Notes: generated from the letters alone by a model not told the origin. Counted from the first letter of the stretch, positions 8,741 through 17,256 are shown. The stretch: DNA of 44,335 nt from Methylotenera oryzisoli (GCA_945907735.1 CAMDTL010000012.1:1-44335), one strand, 5' to 3'. A program made the numbers and translations.

Positions 8741-8777
8741 TGCCATGTAAGCCAATATCTATACAGCTTACAGGGCA
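8741..8777. repeat. REP-like hairpin, copy 1 of a three-member family
   Basis: Arms 8741-8752 (TGCCATGTAAGC) and 8766-8777 pair over 11 of 12 positions around a 13-base loop containing AATATCTAT. It lies between the convergent pseudogene and degP. Related hairpins with the same TGTAAGCC/GGCTTACA-type arms and AATATCCAT loop lie at 41948-41980 and 42854-42882. It may also serve as a bidirectional transcription end. Confidence 0.8.
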
Positions 8778-8790
8778 TTAATTTAAGAAG

Positions 8791-10212
8791 TTATTTAGTC
8801 ACTTTTATTGGCACGTACAGCGTACTCTCACCGCGCAGCACTAGCACCGCGACAGTTTTACCAGCGATGACCGCGTTAATTTGTTTGTTAAACAACTCGA
8901 CACTTTGCAATTCTGAGTTGTTCAAACCCAGCATCACATCACCGCGACGGATGCCTGCCTGCGCAGCAGCGCCCGTACTTTCTACCACCAATAAACCATT
9001 TTTACCATTGAGTTTTTTCTTTTGTGCGGGGGTCAGCTCTTTCAGCGTCAGACCGATTTTATTAGCCTCAGCCTTAGGCGTAGATTTGCTTATTGGCGCT
9101 GGCTCGTTAGGCATTTCCCCCACGCTAATATTCAAAGTCTTGGCTGCACCTTTACGTAAAATTTCCACTGGCACGGCCTTACCAGGTTTGATTGCCCCCA
9201 CCGCGCGCGGTAAATCGCTAGAGCTGGTAATGGACTTGCTATCAAACTTAGTGATTACATCGCCAGCCAGCAGGCCGCCTTTTTCGGCAGCGCCATTTTT
9301 CTCAACACCTGCAATGAGCGCGCCATTATTATTTTTCATGCCAAATGATTCTGCCAACTCTTTGGTCAGCTCTTGAATCGCCACACCCAGCCAGCCACGC
9401 GTGATTTTGCCGCTGGTTTTTAGTTGATTCGAAATATCAATCGCCACATCAATCGGGATACTGAAAGACAAGCCCATTGAGCCGCCGCTACGGCTGTAAA
9501 TTTGCGAATTCACGCCCACCACTTCACCGTGCAAGTTGTACAACGGGCCGCCCGAATTACCTGGGTTAATCGCGACATCGGTTTGAATAAATGGTACAAA
9601 ATTCTCTTGCGGAAGCGCGCGCCCTTTGGCGCTGACAATGCCCGCTGTCATGGTATTTTCTAGGCCAAATGGTGAGCCAATCGCCGCCACCCATTCACCA
9701 ACCTTCAATAACGCAGGATCGCCAATCGTCGCTTTAGGCAAATTGGTCGTGTCAATTTTAATTAATGCCACGTCCGTGCGTTTATCCGCACCAATAATTT
9801 TGGCTTTAAATTCGCGTTTATCATTCAGCTTAACCAACACTTCATCCGCCTCTTTCACCACGTGCGCGTTGGTTAAAATGTAACCATCTGCACTAATAAT
9901 AAAACCTGAACCCAGCGATTGTGATTTGTATTCTTGTCCACCCTCGCCTTGCCCATACTGACCAGGCATGCCTGGAATACCGAAGCGCTTAAAAAGCTCT
10001 TGCAGTGCTGGATCATCTGGCATGTTTGGGAATGGCATCGCATTTCCGCCCGCTTGCATCACTTGCGTGACGCTAATATTCACCACTTCTGCACCGTGTT
10101 TTTCGGCAAGTTCAGTAAAATCGGGTAAATTAGCGGCGCTAGCCATTTGGGTGAAGCTTGCAAACGCGAGCGCAAATGTGAATAAAAATGCAGAAATCCA
10201 ACTATTTAACAT
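8791..10212 (-). CDS. degP: Periplasmic serine endoprotease, DegP/MucD type
   Basis: HtrA-family proteases degrade or refold damaged envelope proteins. The 473-residue precursor begins with a signal peptide ending near ASA (residues 24-27). The trypsin-like domain has His117 (LTNAHVV), Asp147 (KRTDVALI) and Ser220 (NPGNSGGPLYN). Two PDZ domains follow, each marked by a gated ligand loop (RGWLGVAIQEL; KIGLTLKEL) and an AGDVI/RGDVM strand. It closes the rpoE-rseA-rseB-rseC cluster, the place of mucD, so sigma-E control is likely. Confidence 0.95.
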   Translation of the reverse strand: MLNSWISAFLFTFALAFASFTQMASAANLPDFTELAEKHGAEVVNISVTQVMQAGGNAMPFPNMPDDPALQELFKRFGIPGMPGQYGQGEGGQEYKSQSLGSGFIISADGYILTNAHVVKEADEVLVKLNDKREFKAKIIGADKRTDVALIKIDTTNLPKATIGDPALLKVGEWVAAIGSPFGLENTMTAGIVSAKGRALPQENFVPFIQTDVAINPGNSGGPLYNLHGEVVGVNSQIYSRSGGSMGLSFSIPIDVAIDISNQLKTSGKITRGWLGVAIQELTKELAESFGMKNNNGALIAGVEKNGAAEKGGLLAGDVITKFDSKSITSSSDLPRAVGAIKPGKAVPVEILRKGAAKTLNISVGEMPNEPAPISKSTPKAEANKIGLTLKELTPAQKKKLNGKNGLLVVESTGAAAQAGIRRGDVMLGLNNSELQSVELFNKQINAVIAGKTVAVLVLRGESTLYVPIKVTK

Positions 10213-10245
10213 CTAAAAATTTTCCTTTAAATTAAAAACATCTAT

Positions 10246-10719
10246 TTAATTAAACTTTATTTCATTTTCATTACTTGTTGCCAACCTTAAAATTACGGGT
10301 TGTTGTAGCTTAAAATAACTGTTCGACATGATGTGACCTTTTACCCAAACAAACCCGAGCACCAAACCAACCACCGCGCCCAGCATGGCGTTCCCATTAG
10401 TATCATACAACAATTGTGTTGCTAATATGGCGCTAATTAACATGGTTGCAAGTGGCACGATATAAAGTAATAAAGCGCTTTTTAGCAACGCGCTTTCGTT
10501 GATACCCACTACAACGCTGTCGCCCACTTTTGCGTTGATACGATTTTGTGCTTTAAATGAGGCGGATTTGTGCGCAAACAATTTTCCCCAAATCGAATTA
10601 CCGCAACCACGTGTTTGACCACACAGGCCACAGGCGATTTTGCGTTCAATTTCTAGGGTTGCGATGGAGTCATCAGATTGAGTATCTAACGACAAAATGA
10701 TGGCGTATTCTTCTATCAT
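10246..10719 (-). CDS. rseC: SoxR-reducing/sigma-E regulatory protein RseC (MucC)
   Basis: RseC/MucC is an inner-membrane protein linked to sigma-E regulation and, with the Rsx complex, to electron transfer in other bacteria. The 157-residue sequence has the conserved N-terminal cysteine cluster CGLCGQTRGCG (Cys30, Cys33, Cys39). Two adjacent membrane helices follow (about residues 80-125: SALLLYIVPLATMLISAIL and MLGAVVGLVLGFVWV). It lies 10 bases after rseB and 33 bases before degP. Confidence 0.92.
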   Translation of the reverse strand: MIEEYAIILSLDTQSDDSIATLEIERKIACGLCGQTRGCGNSIWGKLFAHKSASFKAQNRINAKVGDSVVVGINESALLKSALLLYIVPLATMLISAILATQLLYDTNGNAMLGAVVGLVLGFVWVKGHIMSNSYFKLQQPVILRLATSNENEIKFN

Positions 10720-10729
10720 AAAAAATTAT

Positions 10730-11725
10730 TTATTTTGATGCGGTTTGTTTTTTAAAAGTGATTGCTTTGGCAATTTGCATCACTGTAATCTCGGGCACTT
10801 CGCCCACCACGGTGATTTGGTAGCCATCCATCACATTGGCGCAAATATTGGTAGAGCCTATCAGCATGTGCCCCATTTTAGGTCTCATGCCTTTGGTCAT
10901 CGGCTCGATAAACAGTGAAACTGAGGCAATGCCATCTGAGAATATCATCTGGTCAACTGGCACCGCTTTGCCAGGCACCAATAACGCGCGATGATCTACT
11001 TTTGTGTAGCCCGCTGGCAAGTCATTCACCATCCAATTCGCATACACGCGGCTGCTATTGACTGGGCTAACAGCCGTCTTGTCTTCCATCTCATAACTTT
11101 TAGTTACATCAATTTTAGGCTGAAACCAATTAGCATCTTGCGAATTGAGCATGCTAATTTGGGTAAATCCAATCTGCTCCAGCGCTTGATTTTTATTATC
11201 AATCAAAGTCATTTTCAGCAACAACCCAAACTCAGTATCCGACCAAATTCTGTAGCTATAACGAAAAGCGTCATTGGGCACTAAATCAAGCACTTGCGCT
11301 GCGCGCCCAGCCACCTGCTCCAATGCGCCAAAATGCGCAGTGTAGCTGGCTTTAATGGCGATTAAATCGGTGGGCAGCATGGCAGGGAAAAGATTTTGCC
11401 CACGCCGTTTTTCTATCACCACTTTTTGATGTTTTGGTCGCACAATCACCACATTATTGCCTTGGCTATACACCTCACGCTGCTGCCCAGCCTGCACGCC
11501 ATTATCCAGTACTACATTACGCGCCATCTCTTGGCCATTATTATTCATGTGGGTAATTTGCACCGAGCGTGTTTGCTTGCCATTTTGATACACAAACACA
11601 CCTTGATAATTAAGCTCGCGCGCCGCGTGGGCGGTTTTTTGCAGCACCAGCCAAGCATCATCTTCGGCCAAACTGCTGAGACTAAACGCGCTTAGCAATA
11701 GTGCACTTGCAAGGCGCAGCAGCAT
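10730..11725 (-). CDS. rseB: Periplasmic sigma-E regulator RseB (MucB)
   Basis: RseB binds the periplasmic part of the anti-sigma factor RseA, protecting it from cleavage until lipopolysaccharide or lipid signals displace it. The 331-residue precursor has a signal peptide (MLLRLASALLLSAFSLSSLA). The lipid-binding MucB/RseB domain begins at WLVLQKTAHAARELNYQGVF, and the C-terminal domain contains GYQITVVGEVPE. The start codon shares a base with the rseA stop (TAATG), so the two are translationally coupled. Confidence 0.94.
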   Translation of the reverse strand: MLLRLASALLLSAFSLSSLAEDDAWLVLQKTAHAARELNYQGVFVYQNGKQTRSVQITHMNNNGQEMARNVVLDNGVQAGQQREVYSQGNNVVIVRPKHQKVVIEKRRGQNLFPAMLPTDLIAIKASYTAHFGALEQVAGRAAQVLDLVPNDAFRYSYRIWSDTEFGLLLKMTLIDNKNQALEQIGFTQISMLNSQDANWFQPKIDVTKSYEMEDKTAVSPVNSSRVYANWMVNDLPAGYTKVDHRALLVPGKAVPVDQMIFSDGIASVSLFIEPMTKGMRPKMGHMLIGSTNICANVMDGYQITVVGEVPEITVMQIAKAITFKKQTASK

Positions 11726-12201
11726 TATTGTCGCGGCTCCGTAACGTCGGCAGTTTGGATATAGTAAACCACACCATTTGGCGCGGCGGCTTGATGCGCT
11801 TGCAAATATTCTGTCGGCAAGCTTTGTGCGATTGCTACTGGTGTTAACTCTTCAGCTTGATTGAATTGCGACACCATCACGCTGACAAACATCACCGCTG
11901 CCGCTGAGGCGGCTACAGACCATAACTTAGCAGTTTTATAGATAGATTTTTTGGTGAGTATTTGAGTGACAACTTGGCTGTTTGGCGCCAGTACCGTAGG
12001 TTCAGATTCCAATGCGTTCATCACGCGGATGCTAAAATCTTGGCTCATCTGCATTCCACCACGCATCGCATCACCAATTAAATGGTAATGCGCCCAACAA
12101 GTTTTTAACTCACCACCAGATTTAACTGACGTAACTAGATGTTCTGCGTGTTCAATATCAAACTCGCCATCTATCAGGGCAGATAACTGATCTTTCATCA
12201 T
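11725..12201 (-). CDS. rseA: Anti-sigma-E factor RseA (MucA)
   Basis: RseA holds sigma-E inactive at the inner membrane. The 158-residue protein starts with the RseA N-terminal domain (KDQLSALIDGEFD..., CWAHYHLIGDAMRG). It has one membrane helix at about residues 93-112 (LWSVAASAAAVMFVSVMVSQ) and a periplasmic tail that would be cut by DegS and bound by RseB. A 46-base gap separates it from rpoE. Confidence 0.94.
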   Translation of the reverse strand: MMKDQLSALIDGEFDIEHAEHLVTSVKSGGELKTCWAHYHLIGDAMRGGMQMSQDFSIRVMNALESEPTVLAPNSQVVTQILTKKSIYKTAKLWSVAASAAAVMFVSVMVSQFNQAEELTPVAIAQSLPTEYLQAHQAAAPNGVVYYIQTADVTEPRQ

Positions 12202-12247
12202 TAACCTCTAAATATACAACATTGATCTAATTTGTTACTCACATATC

Positions 12248-13003
12248 TTACCAGCGCTTGCCGTCTGGTGTATCCAATAATGGGCGCAACTTCAACGCAA
12301 TAGTTTCGCGTGCTCTAAATATGCGTGAACGCACGGTGCCAATTGGGCATTGCATCAAAGTTGCGATTTCCTCATAATTTAAACCTTCAATCTCACGCAG
12401 CGTAATCGCGGTGCGTAATTCTGCTGGCAAACCAGCCACCGTATCATTCACGGTTTGCGCAATCTGCGCGGTCATCATGATGGTTTCTGGCGTGTCTATA
12501 GTACGCATTTCGTAACCGCCTTCAAAATTCTCTACCTCTTCAATTTCAATTTCCTGTATCACCTGCGGTCTGCGATCCATTGAAACCAAGTAATTTTTTG
12601 CCGTATTAATGCCAATACGATACAACCAAGTGTAAAACGCACTATCACCCCTAAAATTTGGGAGTGCGCGATACGCTTTAATAAACGACTCTTGCACCAC
12701 GTCTTCCACTTCAGCCTGATCGCGTATCATACGCCCAAGCATGCGCCCAAGCTTGCGGTGGTATTTCTCCACCAGCATGCCGAATGCTTTTTTGTCACCT
12801 TGCTGCGCGCGCCCCACCAATAATTGGTCAAACTCTCGATTGATCACAACTGGGTTATCATTTGGCTTATCAGCCATTGAGGTAGCACTCCCTGTTTTAG
12901 TCTTATCATGGTCAGTCTTCTTGTCAGGCATATTATACGCCTGCACAGCCAACCCTACGAAACTGGTGCGCGATAGCTCCTCAATTTTTCTCGTTATTAG
13001 CAT
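12248..13003 (-). CDS. rpoE: RNA polymerase sigma-E factor (RpoE/AlgU) with an apparent N-terminal extension
   Basis: This group 4 sigma factor controls the envelope stress regulon. Region 2 is seen in DVVQESFIKAYRALPNFRG and DSAFYTWLYRIGINTAKNYL; region 4 in ITLREIEGLNYEEIATLMQC and GTVRSRIFRARE. The family core begins near REFDQLLVGRAQQGDKKAF. The ATG at 13003 has a strong GGAGG five bases upstream and gives 251 residues, about 55 before the core. The ATG at 12877 (MADKPNDN) gives a standard 209-residue protein with only a distant GGGAG. A further in-frame ATG lies at 13018. Confidence 0.92.
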   Translation of the reverse strand: MLITRKIEELSRTSFVGLAVQAYNMPDKKTDHDKTKTGSATSMADKPNDNPVVINREFDQLLVGRAQQGDKKAFGMLVEKYHRKLGRMLGRMIRDQAEVEDVVQESFIKAYRALPNFRGDSAFYTWLYRIGINTAKNYLVSMDRRPQVIQEIEIEEVENFEGGYEMRTIDTPETIMMTAQIAQTVNDTVAGLPAELRTAITLREIEGLNYEEIATLMQCPIGTVRSRIFRARETIALKLRPLLDTPDGKRW

Positions 13004-13091
13004 TTCATCCTCCAGCATTTGTTCTAAGCCCTAGTTTTATAGTCCCCAACTTAAAGATAAACGACTTTTTCATCTTTACTAGCTTAAGAAT

Positions 13092-13119
13092 AGAGACACA
13101 GCTAAACTCTTATAAGTTC
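13092..13119 (-). promoter_or_regulatory. Putative sigma-E promoter of rpoE (autoregulation)
   Basis: On the minus strand TGAACTT (GAACTT at 13114-13119) is followed by a 16-base spacer and GTCTCT (13092-13097). The sigma-E consensus is GGAACTT, a 15-16 base spacer, then a GTCTAA/TCAAA-type element. The start point would fall near 13085, leaving a leader of about 80 bases before the ATG at 13003. It overlaps the region where the divergent nadB promoter must lie. Positive autoregulation of rpoE is established in E. coli; here it is inferred. Confidence 0.5.
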
Positions 13120-13137
13120 ATTCTATATGAAGCAATT

Positions 13138-14730
13138 ATGACACAGCAATTCGACGTTCTCATCATCGGTAGCGGCTTGGCCGGCCTCACCATAGCTTTG
13201 CAAATTGCCAATACAAAACGTATCTGTATTGTCAGTAAGCGCGAGGTTTCCGACAGCGCCAGCAACTGGGCGCAGGGCGGCATTGCCGCTGTTTTGAATA
13301 ATGAAGATTCAATTGAAGAACATATGCAAGATACCTTAATCGCCGGCGCGGGTTTATGCGATGCTGAAATTACACGCCTGGTGGCAACAAAAGCCCGCGA
13401 AGCAGTGGGGTGGCTTGTCGCCCAAGGCGTAGAGTTTACGCGCGAGGCCGATAATAGTAGGTTTCATTTGACGCGCGAAGGCGGTCACAGCCAACGCCGC
13501 ATCGTGCATGCGGCCGATGCCACTGGGCGCGCCGTGCAAAAAATGCTGGCGCAAAAAGTGCGTGAACACAAAAATATCACGATATTAGAAAATCACATCG
13601 CGGTCGATCTCATCACCAGTCAAAAAATGAACAAAAACTCGCCTGAAAATCAATGTTTAGGCGCTTATGTGCTGGATAACCATACAGGAAAAGTCATCAC
13701 GATTGCCGCACAGCAAACTGTGCTAGCCACGGGCGGCGCAGGCAAAGTGTATCTTTATACGACCAACCCAGATGTGAGCACGGGCGATGGCATGGCCATG
13801 GCGTGGCGCGCAGGTTGCCGCGTGGCCAATATGGAATTTATACAATTTCACCCAACTTGTTTATTTCATCCACATGCTAAGTCATTCTTGATTTCCGAAG
13901 CGATGCGTGGTGAAGGTGGTTTGCTGCGGTTGCCAGATGGTACGCGCTTTATGCCTGAACACGATGCGCGCGAAGAACTAGCACCGCGCGATGTAGTCGC
14001 ACGCGCCATTGATTTTGAAATGAAAAAGCGTGGCTTAGATTGCGTATATTTAGATATCACACACAAACCGCTCACCTTTATCAAACAACATTTCCCCAAT
14101 ATTTACACGCGCTGCCTACAGCTTGGCATCGACATCAGCAAACAAGCCATTCCAGTGGTGCCTGCCGCGCATTACAGTTGCGGTGGCGTGATGGTGGATG
14201 CGCAAGGCCGCACCGACATCGCCAATTTATATGCCATTGGTGAAACCGCATACAGTGGCTTGCATGGCGCAAATCGCCTAGCCAGCAATTCATTGCTGGA
14301 ATGTGTGGTGTTTGGTCGCACCGCGGCAAACGATATTCTCCATGCATCCATGCAAACCATCAGTCAACTGCCGCAGTGGGACGAAAGCCGCGTCACCGAT
14401 GCCGACGAGGAAGTGCTGATTACCCACACTTGGGATGAGCTGCGGCGCTTTATGTGGAACTACGTCGGCATTGTGCGTACCGATAAACGCTTAAGCCGTG
14501 CGCTGCATCGCATCCATATGTTGCGCGATGAGGTGCAAGAGTTTTACAGCAATTTTAAAATCAGCAATGATTTAATCGAGCTGCGTAACTTGCTGCAAGT
14601 GGCTGAACTGATTGTGGAAAGTGCCATTTCACGCAAAGAGAGCCGTGGACTGCATTACAGCAAAGATCATCCGAATTTGGATGCGAAAGCGATTCCCACC
14701 GTGCTAGCACCAAGCAACTATTACAGTTAA
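13138..14730 (+). CDS. nadB: L-aspartate oxidase NadB
   Basis: NadB is a flavoenzyme that oxidises L-aspartate to iminoaspartate, the first step of de novo NAD synthesis. The 530-residue length is normal. The FAD-binding dinucleotide fold opens with LIIGSGLAGLT (9-18). SASNWAQGGIAA, the TREGGHSQRRIVHA segment, and GLHGANRLASNSLLECVVFG are family signatures. It is transcribed away from rpoE, as next to rpoE in E. coli. A 21-bp inverted repeat follows the stop. Confidence 0.97.
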   Translation: MTQQFDVLIIGSGLAGLTIALQIANTKRICIVSKREVSDSASNWAQGGIAAVLNNEDSIEEHMQDTLIAGAGLCDAEITRLVATKAREAVGWLVAQGVEFTREADNSRFHLTREGGHSQRRIVHAADATGRAVQKMLAQKVREHKNITILENHIAVDLITSQKMNKNSPENQCLGAYVLDNHTGKVITIAAQQTVLATGGAGKVYLYTTNPDVSTGDGMAMAWRAGCRVANMEFIQFHPTCLFHPHAKSFLISEAMRGEGGLLRLPDGTRFMPEHDAREELAPRDVVARAIDFEMKKRGLDCVYLDITHKPLTFIKQHFPNIYTRCLQLGIDISKQAIPVVPAAHYSCGGVMVDAQGRTDIANLYAIGETAYSGLHGANRLASNSLLECVVFGRTAANDILHASMQTISQLPQWDESRVTDADEEVLITHTWDELRRFMWNYVGIVRTDKRLSRALHRIHMLRDEVQEFYSNFKISNDLIELRNLLQVAELIVESAISRKESRGLHYSKDHPNLDAKAIPTVLAPSNYYS

Positions 14731-14767
14731 TAAAGTTAGGCCGCAATCATTATTCAATCTACAAAAC

Positions 14768-14813
14768 ACCCACTTCCGTCATTCCCGCGTAGGCGGGAAT
14801 GACGGAAGTGGGT
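14768..14813. repeat. Perfect 21-bp-arm palindrome (ATTCCCGC...GCGGGAAT class)
   Basis: Arms 14768-14788 and 14793-14813 are exact reverse complements around the loop GTAG; the centre reads ATTCCCGCGTAGGCGGGAAT. This belongs to a widespread class of chromosomal palindromes with ATTCCCGC/GCGGGAAT cores. It lies 37 bases after nadB and could act as a transcription stop or RNA stabiliser. A degraded relative is at 25590-25612. Confidence 0.9.
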
Positions 14814-14846
14814 AATTAAGACTTACCATTCAAGAAAGTTAATCAT

Positions 14847-15326
14847 TTGAAGCATAAAATAACCGCCTTAGGGGGCACATGGTCATTGGTTGTATTTTTG
14901 GTGGCCTGTAGCCTGCCTGTTTTTTCTGCCGAAATAACTTATTTTTACGACGGGGATACAGTTAAGATTAACGATGCTGGCCGTGCATACAAACTGCGCC
15001 TAAGCGACATCGACGCGCCAGAACACAATCAAGCTTATGGCAAAAAATCTCGCTGGGCGCTCATCAATTTCTGCAAAAATGCCAGCGTTAACGTTTATAT
15101 TGTTGGCATAGATCAATACCAACGCAACTTGGGAAAATTACACTGCAACAACACGGATGCCAGCGCTTATATGGTTAGAAACGGTCACGCCTGGTTTTAC
15201 CGCAGTTACACGATGGATGACACGCTAGACCTTGCAGAACAACAAGCGCGTCAAAATAAACGCGGGCTTTGGCAAACCAAACAGCAAACCCCGCCATGGG
15301 TTTGGCGCAAAAAGCATCCGCATTAG
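14847..15326 (+). CDS. Exported staphylococcal-nuclease-like protein
   Basis: A 159-residue SNase-fold protein predicted to cut nucleic acid with calcium in the periplasm or outside. YFYDGDTVKI and YKLRLSDIDAPEHNQAYGK form the first catalytic motif with the expected Arg and Glu; YQRNLGKLHC supplies the second Arg, and GLWQTKQQ is the usual end. The N-terminus is a signal sequence. LVAC at residues 18-21 could be a lipoprotein box, while VFSA at 25-28 fits signal peptidase I. The start is TTG; no in-frame ATG precedes the signal peptide. Confidence 0.88.
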   Translation: MKHKITALGGTWSLVVFLVACSLPVFSAEITYFYDGDTVKINDAGRAYKLRLSDIDAPEHNQAYGKKSRWALINFCKNASVNVYIVGIDQYQRNLGKLHCNNTDASAYMVRNGHAWFYRSYTMDDTLDLAEQQARQNKRGLWQTKQQTPPWVWRKKHPH

Positions 15327-15417
15327 TTGTGTTACTATTTAATTAACCACTTAGATTGGCGTAACGGCTGGTCTAGCAACAGCCGCGTGCGCGAAAGCAT
15401 GGTCACGCTGGCCAAGC

Positions 15418-15921
15418 TCATTCGTAGCTTTCCCGAGCCTGCGAATCTGCCGCGCTCAAATCCTCCTGATATGACTCTTTGTGCTTAAACCAGTGCAGCC
15501 AAACGCGCAATCTTCTTAACTCATCTGCACTTGCTACGCTTGACAATAAAATCACTGGCCCAGGCGCAAAATTAAAGCCACTTCTCTTGAAATTGAGTAT
15601 CGTGCAACCCGCATGGACAAATGAGTTTGAGGCAGGTGTTAATTGAAATTGTTGCTCGCTGTTTTTGGTCATGGTCAACTCCCCCTTGTTATCAACGTCG
15701 ATTGTTTTCCACGAGCTAGGCAACAGCAATAAAGCATCACGCAAAATAAAAAATGTGCTCGACGCTATAATTAGCGCGATAATAGCAAGCTTGATAAAAG
15801 GCGGAATTAGCAAGCTCAATAAAATCAAACAGCAAGCGATTGAAACACCGCCCACCAGCCCCAATAAGCGTGTTGAGGGCATCAGTTTGATGTGAATGGC
15901 TTGCAATAAAACGGGACGCAT
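15418..15921 (-). CDS. YgfX (CptA)-like membrane protein
   Basis: A 167-residue protein with two close membrane helices (about residues 20-38 and 42-60: LVGGVSIACCLILLSLLIPP, IKLAIIALIIASSTFFIL). A cytoplasmic domain follows (SWKTIDVDNKGELTMTKN, RRLRVWLHWFKHK). This architecture, including a start with basic and aromatic residues before the helices and the terminal R-R-L-R-x-W-L, fits the YgfX/CptA family. E. coli CptA was described as an inhibitor of cell division proteins. In gammaproteobacteria ygfX neighbours sdhE and ygfZ; here it is divergent from ygfZ with only 34 bases between starts. Confidence 0.72.
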   Translation of the reverse strand: MRPVLLQAIHIKLMPSTRLLGLVGGVSIACCLILLSLLIPPFIKLAIIALIIASSTFFILRDALLLLPSSWKTIDVDNKGELTMTKNSEQQFQLTPASNSFVHAGCTILNFKRSGFNFAPGPVILLSSVASADELRRLRVWLHWFKHKESYQEDLSAADSQARESYE

Positions 15922-15955
15922 AGCGCATTATAATCATTACAAGGTAACTTTTAAC

Positions 15956-16891
15956 ATGGCAACCAGCAATAATATACTGTGCGATTTATCGCATCTAGGC
16001 TTGCTCGAGATGAGTGGCGCGGATGCAGTGACTTTTTTGCAAGGCCAAGTCACCAATGATGTAAAACTGCTTACTGGCAACAACGCGCACTACAGTGCTT
16101 ACTGCAACCCAAAAGGCCGCATGCTGGCGTTATTTTTGGCGTTTTCGCATCACGATCATCTACATTTGCAGTTTAATCGCGAGTTGTTAGAACCCATCAT
16201 GAAGCGCTTAAAAATGTACGTGATGCGCAGTAAGGTCGAGATTAAAGACGTTTCGGATTCGATTATAAAGTTTGGAATTAACGGCCCAGAATCCGCATCA
16301 ATGCTAGCCCCCATGTTTGCCAAAACTCCAGCACAAGATTACGAATTGGTGAGTTTAGACAATGGTGAAATCTTAAAACTACCAAGCTTTAATGGCGTTG
16401 CACGGTTTGAAATTTTTACCGATGCGGCCAGCGCGCCAGTTATTTGGAACGCACTCAAAGTCAATTGCCAAGTGGTCGAAAAACCGCACTGGGATAGTCT
16501 AGAGATACAATCGGGCATTCCCGATGTTACATTAAAAACCCAAGAACAATTTGTGCCGCAAATGCTTAACTTGGATATTTTAAATGGGATTAACTTTAAA
16601 AAAGGTTGCTATACAGGGCAAGAAATTGTCGCACGCACGCATTATTTGGGTAGCGTAAAACGCCGTACCTATTTAGCCAGCATTCAATCTGCAAGCGCAC
16701 CGCAGGCGGGTGATAAAGTGATAGATGCAACACAAAATGAAGTCGGTCAAATCGTTAGAAGCGCGCCTAACTTAGCTGGTGGTTTTGATGTTTTAGCTGA
16801 AATGCGCATCGATTCGCAGCAAGCCGGGAACGTTTTCTGGAACAATCAAGCAATCATCACTAAAAGTTTACCTTACTCACTTGATGTTTGA
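15956..16891 (+). CDS. ygfZ: Folate-binding Fe-S cluster repair/tRNA-modification protein YgfZ
   Basis: YgfZ is a folate-dependent regulator that supports iron-sulfur enzymes such as MiaB. The 311-residue product belongs to the GcvT-like fold and carries the invariant motif KKGCYTGQEIVART with its conserved cysteine. The N-terminal MSGADAVTFLQGQVTNDV is typical. The ATG at 15956 is preferred over an upstream in-frame ATG at 15896 because the latter overlaps ygfX and adds 20 atypical residues. A TATAAT-like box at 15929-15934 lies 22 bases before the start. The 3' end overlaps convergent ftsB by 19 bases. Confidence 0.94.
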   Translation: MATSNNILCDLSHLGLLEMSGADAVTFLQGQVTNDVKLLTGNNAHYSAYCNPKGRMLALFLAFSHHDHLHLQFNRELLEPIMKRLKMYVMRSKVEIKDVSDSIIKFGINGPESASMLAPMFAKTPAQDYELVSLDNGEILKLPSFNGVARFEIFTDAASAPVIWNALKVNCQVVEKPHWDSLEIQSGIPDVTLKTQEQFVPQMLNLDILNGINFKKGCYTGQEIVARTHYLGSVKRRTYLASIQSASAPQAGDKVIDATQNEVGQIVRSAPNLAGGFDVLAEMRIDSQQAGNVFWNNQAIITKSLPYSLDV

Positions 16892-17256
16892 GTGTCGATA
16901 GCAGCCTTATTCGGCGCGAGCCCCAGAGCATCTATTCTTTTATTAGATATTTCTGGTAATTGATTGGCAGGCTGCGTCGGTAGCGCTTGGTCAATGACCT
17001 GATAAAACACTTCATCTTGCTTAATCATGCCCAGCTCACTACGCGCGCGCTCTTCAATCGCCGCATTGCCTTGTTTTAAATCGCGCACTTCAGCATTAAG
17101 CGTTTCATTACGTTGCTTATACGATGTATTGTTTTCTTTTTGCTCATCAATTTGCTGACTCACATTCCACACCCGCAACCAACTGCCCTTGCCCAGCCAT
17201 AGTGGATATTGCAGCAAGGCGATCAGAATCACAAAAATTAGCGTTAAGGATTTCAA
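16873..17256 (-). CDS. ftsB: Cell division protein FtsB
   Basis: FtsB forms the FtsQ-FtsL-FtsB complex that activates septal peptidoglycan synthesis. It is a bitopic protein: a membrane helix (about residues 4-22: LTLIFVILIALLQYPLW) is followed by a coiled coil (QQIDEQKENNTSYKQRNETL) and the conserved EERARSELGMIKQDEVFYQ. The chosen TTG start at 17256 gives 127 residues beginning LKSLTLIF, which lines up with the start of E. coli FtsB. Upstream in-frame TTG codons at 17283 and 17292 are possible but lie within or beside a hairpin. The eno-ftsB order is conserved. Confidence 0.9.
   Translation of the reverse strand: MKSLTLIFVILIALLQYPLWLGKGSWLRVWNVSQQIDEQKENNTSYKQRNETLNAEVRDLKQGNAAIEERARSELGMIKQDEVFYQVIDQALPTQPANQLPEISNKRIDALGLAPNKAAIDTQTSSE

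Noticed and set aside
10991-11695. Long plus-strand frames opposite rseB
   Set aside because: They have no domain pattern and mirror a well-supported gene on the other strand.
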